Shown in pieces: positions 39,276 to 40,749 of a DNA stretch of 40,749 nucleotides (the first letter of the stretch is position 1; every line of letters begins with the position of its first letter). The stretch comes from DATFYP01 sp035626235 (GTDB lineage Archaea > Thermoproteota > Nitrososphaeria > Nitrososphaerales > Gagatemarchaeaceae): positions 1-40,749 of the forward strand of contig DASPOB010000022.1 of NCBI GenBank assembly GCA_035626235.1. Reading direction: 5' to 3'. The notes beneath the pieces were generated by a model that was given only the letters and a program-made list of their open reading frames with translations, did no database searches and had not been told where the DNA came from. Made by a program: the position numbers and the translations under genes.

Positions 39276-40274
39276 ATGCAAACGCAAAAGAAATCCAGAG
39301 CAATCTCCGGCACCGTCTTCGCCGTCGTGACGATCGTACTTCTCGTCCCCACGGGCGCGGGCTTCTACCTCTACGCCTCCTCACCAGTGATGTCCACCAG
39401 AGTCGCGTCGACCCAGACCGTCACCAGCACGAGCACCAGCACGACCACGACCATCAGCGCGTCCCTGGTCCAACTCCTGAAGAGCGGCGGGTTCGTCAAC
39501 GGCAACCTCACCACCTTCGGGTACACACAGAACTACGTCTGCACCCCGGCGGGGACAGCCTTCATCAACAACGCCGAGTCGCAGGCAGCAGCCAAGATAA
39601 CGTCCTGCATCGTGGGAGCGGGCAACTCAAGCGCGATCTCGGGGGCCTTCCCCGTGTTCGTCCTGGTCCCGGCCTACGCGGGCCTCTCCAACTTCGGCGT
39701 CACCCAACTCGGCGCATCTCCCCAGGGCTACCCCGTCTTCGACCACCAGGTGATAGTCACCCAGTGCGGCGGTGGCGGAAGCGCCGCGGCCTGCCCTGAC
39801 CACCCAACATACCTCTACTCCCCGGTCTTCACCCTCGTCGAGCAGCACCTCGGGATCAAGGGCGGGGTCTTCGGACTCCCCGAAGGCGTGCTGCCCACGC
39901 CGTCGCACGACCACATAGCGGGGTTCGACACCAACTCGTCGATCCCATGGTACGTGGTCGCGGTTTTAGTCTTCGACCCGAACATCATGCCCAACGCCGT
40001 CACGGGGCAGTGCTCGGCGGTCGTCAACTCGAACCTCACCGACCCTACCCACAACTGCCTCACGTCCTTCAGCGCCTTGGCTGCCGCCATGGACACCAAG
40101 ACTACGGCGACCGCCAACGCTAACATGACCCAGGACGATCCGATCTACGACACGCTAGGAGGAGTCTCCACCCAGGTGGTGATCCCGGGCGTCACGGTCG
40201 TGTCGGAGCAGTCAGGGGCAAACACCAACCTCTTCCTCTACTTCAGAATCACGCCACAGAACCCGTTCAGCTGA
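39276..40274 (+). CDS. Anchored extracytoplasmic protein of unknown function
   Basis: 332 residues from ATG 39276. KKSR then a hydrophobic segment (GTVFAVVTIVLLVPTGAGFYLYA), a Ser/Thr linker (TSTSTSTTTTIS), then a globular domain with paired cysteines (YVCTPAG, SCIVGAG; TQCGGGG, ACPDHP; GQCSAV, HNCLTS) likely forming disulfides outside the cell. PVFVLVPAYAGLSNFG, FDHQVIV, SHDHIAGF and TQVVIPGVTVVSEQSG are notable segments, and the two histidines in SHDHIAGF could bind metal. Family not recognised. Box A TATATA (39248-39253) is 26 bases before the ATG, and a terminator hairpin follows the stop. Confidence 0.83.
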   Translation: MQTQKKSRAISGTVFAVVTIVLLVPTGAGFYLYASSPVMSTRVASTQTVTSTSTSTTTTISASLVQLLKSGGFVNGNLTTFGYTQNYVCTPAGTAFINNAESQAAAKITSCIVGAGNSSAISGAFPVFVLVPAYAGLSNFGVTQLGASPQGYPVFDHQVIVTQCGGGGSAAACPDHPTYLYSPVFTLVEQHLGIKGGVFGLPEGVLPTPSHDHIAGFDTNSSIPWYVVAVLVFDPNIMPNAVTGQCSAVVNSNLTDPTHNCLTSFSALAAAMDTKTTATANANMTQDDPIYDTLGGVSTQVVIPGVTVVSEQSGANTNLFLYFRITPQNPFS

Positions 40275-40294
40275 CCTGCTAACTCCATCGCTTT

Positions 40295-40322
40295 CGGGGC
40301 CGTCCGGCCCCGTCCCCTTTTC
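40295..40322 (+). terminator. Hairpin and T-rich tail after anchored protein gene
   Basis: CGGGGCC-GTCC-GGCCCCG, a 7-bp stem with a 4-base loop, followed by TCCCCTTTTC. It lies 20 bases after the stop and insulates the rRNA promoter. Confidence 0.6.
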
Positions 40323-40473
40323 TGTGCCTCGTTGAGACTTCGTCCGCACATCAGCGCGGTCGCGACCCTCACGCCCGCGCGCGGTCGCTCCCTGACGTTG
40401 CGCGTCCTCTGCCAATTCCTGAGAGCAGCAGGGACCCAGTTGCGCGATGCGTGCGGTTTTAACACGACAACGC

Positions 40474-40481
40474 ATATATAC
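40474..40481 (+). promoter_or_regulatory. rRNA operon promoter (box A)
   Basis: CATATATA is preceded by a purine/A-rich BRE-like ACACGACAACG. Transcription should begin near 40500-40506, giving a leader of about 170 bases before 16S. Confidence 0.6.
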
Positions 40482-40596
40482 GAACCCTTGACCGTGGGCG
40501 AGTTTGCGCATTAATTGGCGGCGTCTGCCTTGAGCAAACGGGCATAGCCCCAACGCAATGATAACGCACGACCTCCAGGTGCGCGTACAAAAGTGG

Positions 40597-40621
40597 AGAT
40601 CTGACTCAGGTTAGATCTGAC
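40597..40621 (+). repeat. 9-base direct repeat in the 16S leader
   Basis: AGATCTGAC occurs at 40597-40605 and 40613-40621. It lies where the 5' half of the 16S processing stem is expected; the 3' half is outside the window. Confidence 0.5.
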
Positions 40622-40675
40622 GTGGGTTGTGCTTTACACCTCGCAGAAATGCGTGGTCGTACTCCTCGATAATCG

Positions 40676-40749
<74 letters not shown>

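Overview
The window looks like a metagenomic fosmid-sized piece of an archaeal chromosome, most likely from the Thaumarchaeota/Nitrososphaeria side of the TACK group. The evidence is an archaeal release factor aRF1 (NIKS, GGQ), Alba chromatin protein, an RPA-type single-strand binding protein, a Y-family polymerase, archaeal UMP kinase, ValRS and primase large subunit PriL, tRNA genes with bulge-helix-bulge type introns, TATA (box A) elements about 25-30 bases upstream of many start codons (leaderless transcripts, many TTG/GTG starts), and the first 74 bases of an archaeal 16S rRNA gene at the right edge. No amo genes or other ammonia-oxidation genes are visible, so the lineage within the phylum is left open.

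Layout. 1-0.73 kb: truncated PPOX-family flavoprotein, two multi-intron tRNA genes (Thr-GGT, Met-CAT) and a tiny membrane protein. 0.7-3.8 kb: leftward RPA, class III aminotransferase and Alba. 3.9-9.6 kb: secreted/anchored cyclophilin, small regulator, VOC protein, Nudix-like protein, anchored secreted protein, tRNA-Pro, polymerase IV overlapping a SWIM zinc-finger gene, tRNA-Thr(TGT), aldo/keto reductase. 9.8-18.2 kb, leftward: small membrane protein, ValRS, QueT-like transporter, second aldo/keto reductase, PriL, YchF-like GTPase, membrane winged-helix protein, aRF1. 18.3-21.8 kb, rightward: UMP kinase, DUF21-CBS membrane protein, ABC-2 exporter pair.

22.3-29.2 kb is the accessory part. 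It has short genes, long intergenic stretches and scattered decayed tRNA 3'-end fragments, and ends at an intron-containing tRNA-Leu(CAA). It carries a compact redox/metal cluster: a four-cysteine SufR-like repressor facing an operon of a helical-bundle protein, a CxxC redoxin, a DUF2182 membrane protein and a Rieske ferredoxin, with a perfect 17-bp palindrome between the divergent promoters. Nearby are a HiPIP-like four-cysteine protein, a small zinc-knuckle protein, a hemerythrin, a protein with a duplicated ENCPVEG domain, a cupin and a DUF167 protein. This is the best candidate for an undescribed system.

29.4-40.7 kb returns to core-type content: PhoU/AbrB regulator, two-subunit 2-oxoacid:ferredoxin oxidoreductase, ITP/XTP-type NTPase. 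An envelope block follows: a 962-residue repeat-containing surface protein with a membrane-anchored winged-helix gene downstream, bracketed by two paralogous zinc-finger proteins. Last come a winged-helix/membrane pair, a secreted anchored protein with a terminator hairpin, and the rRNA promoter and leader.
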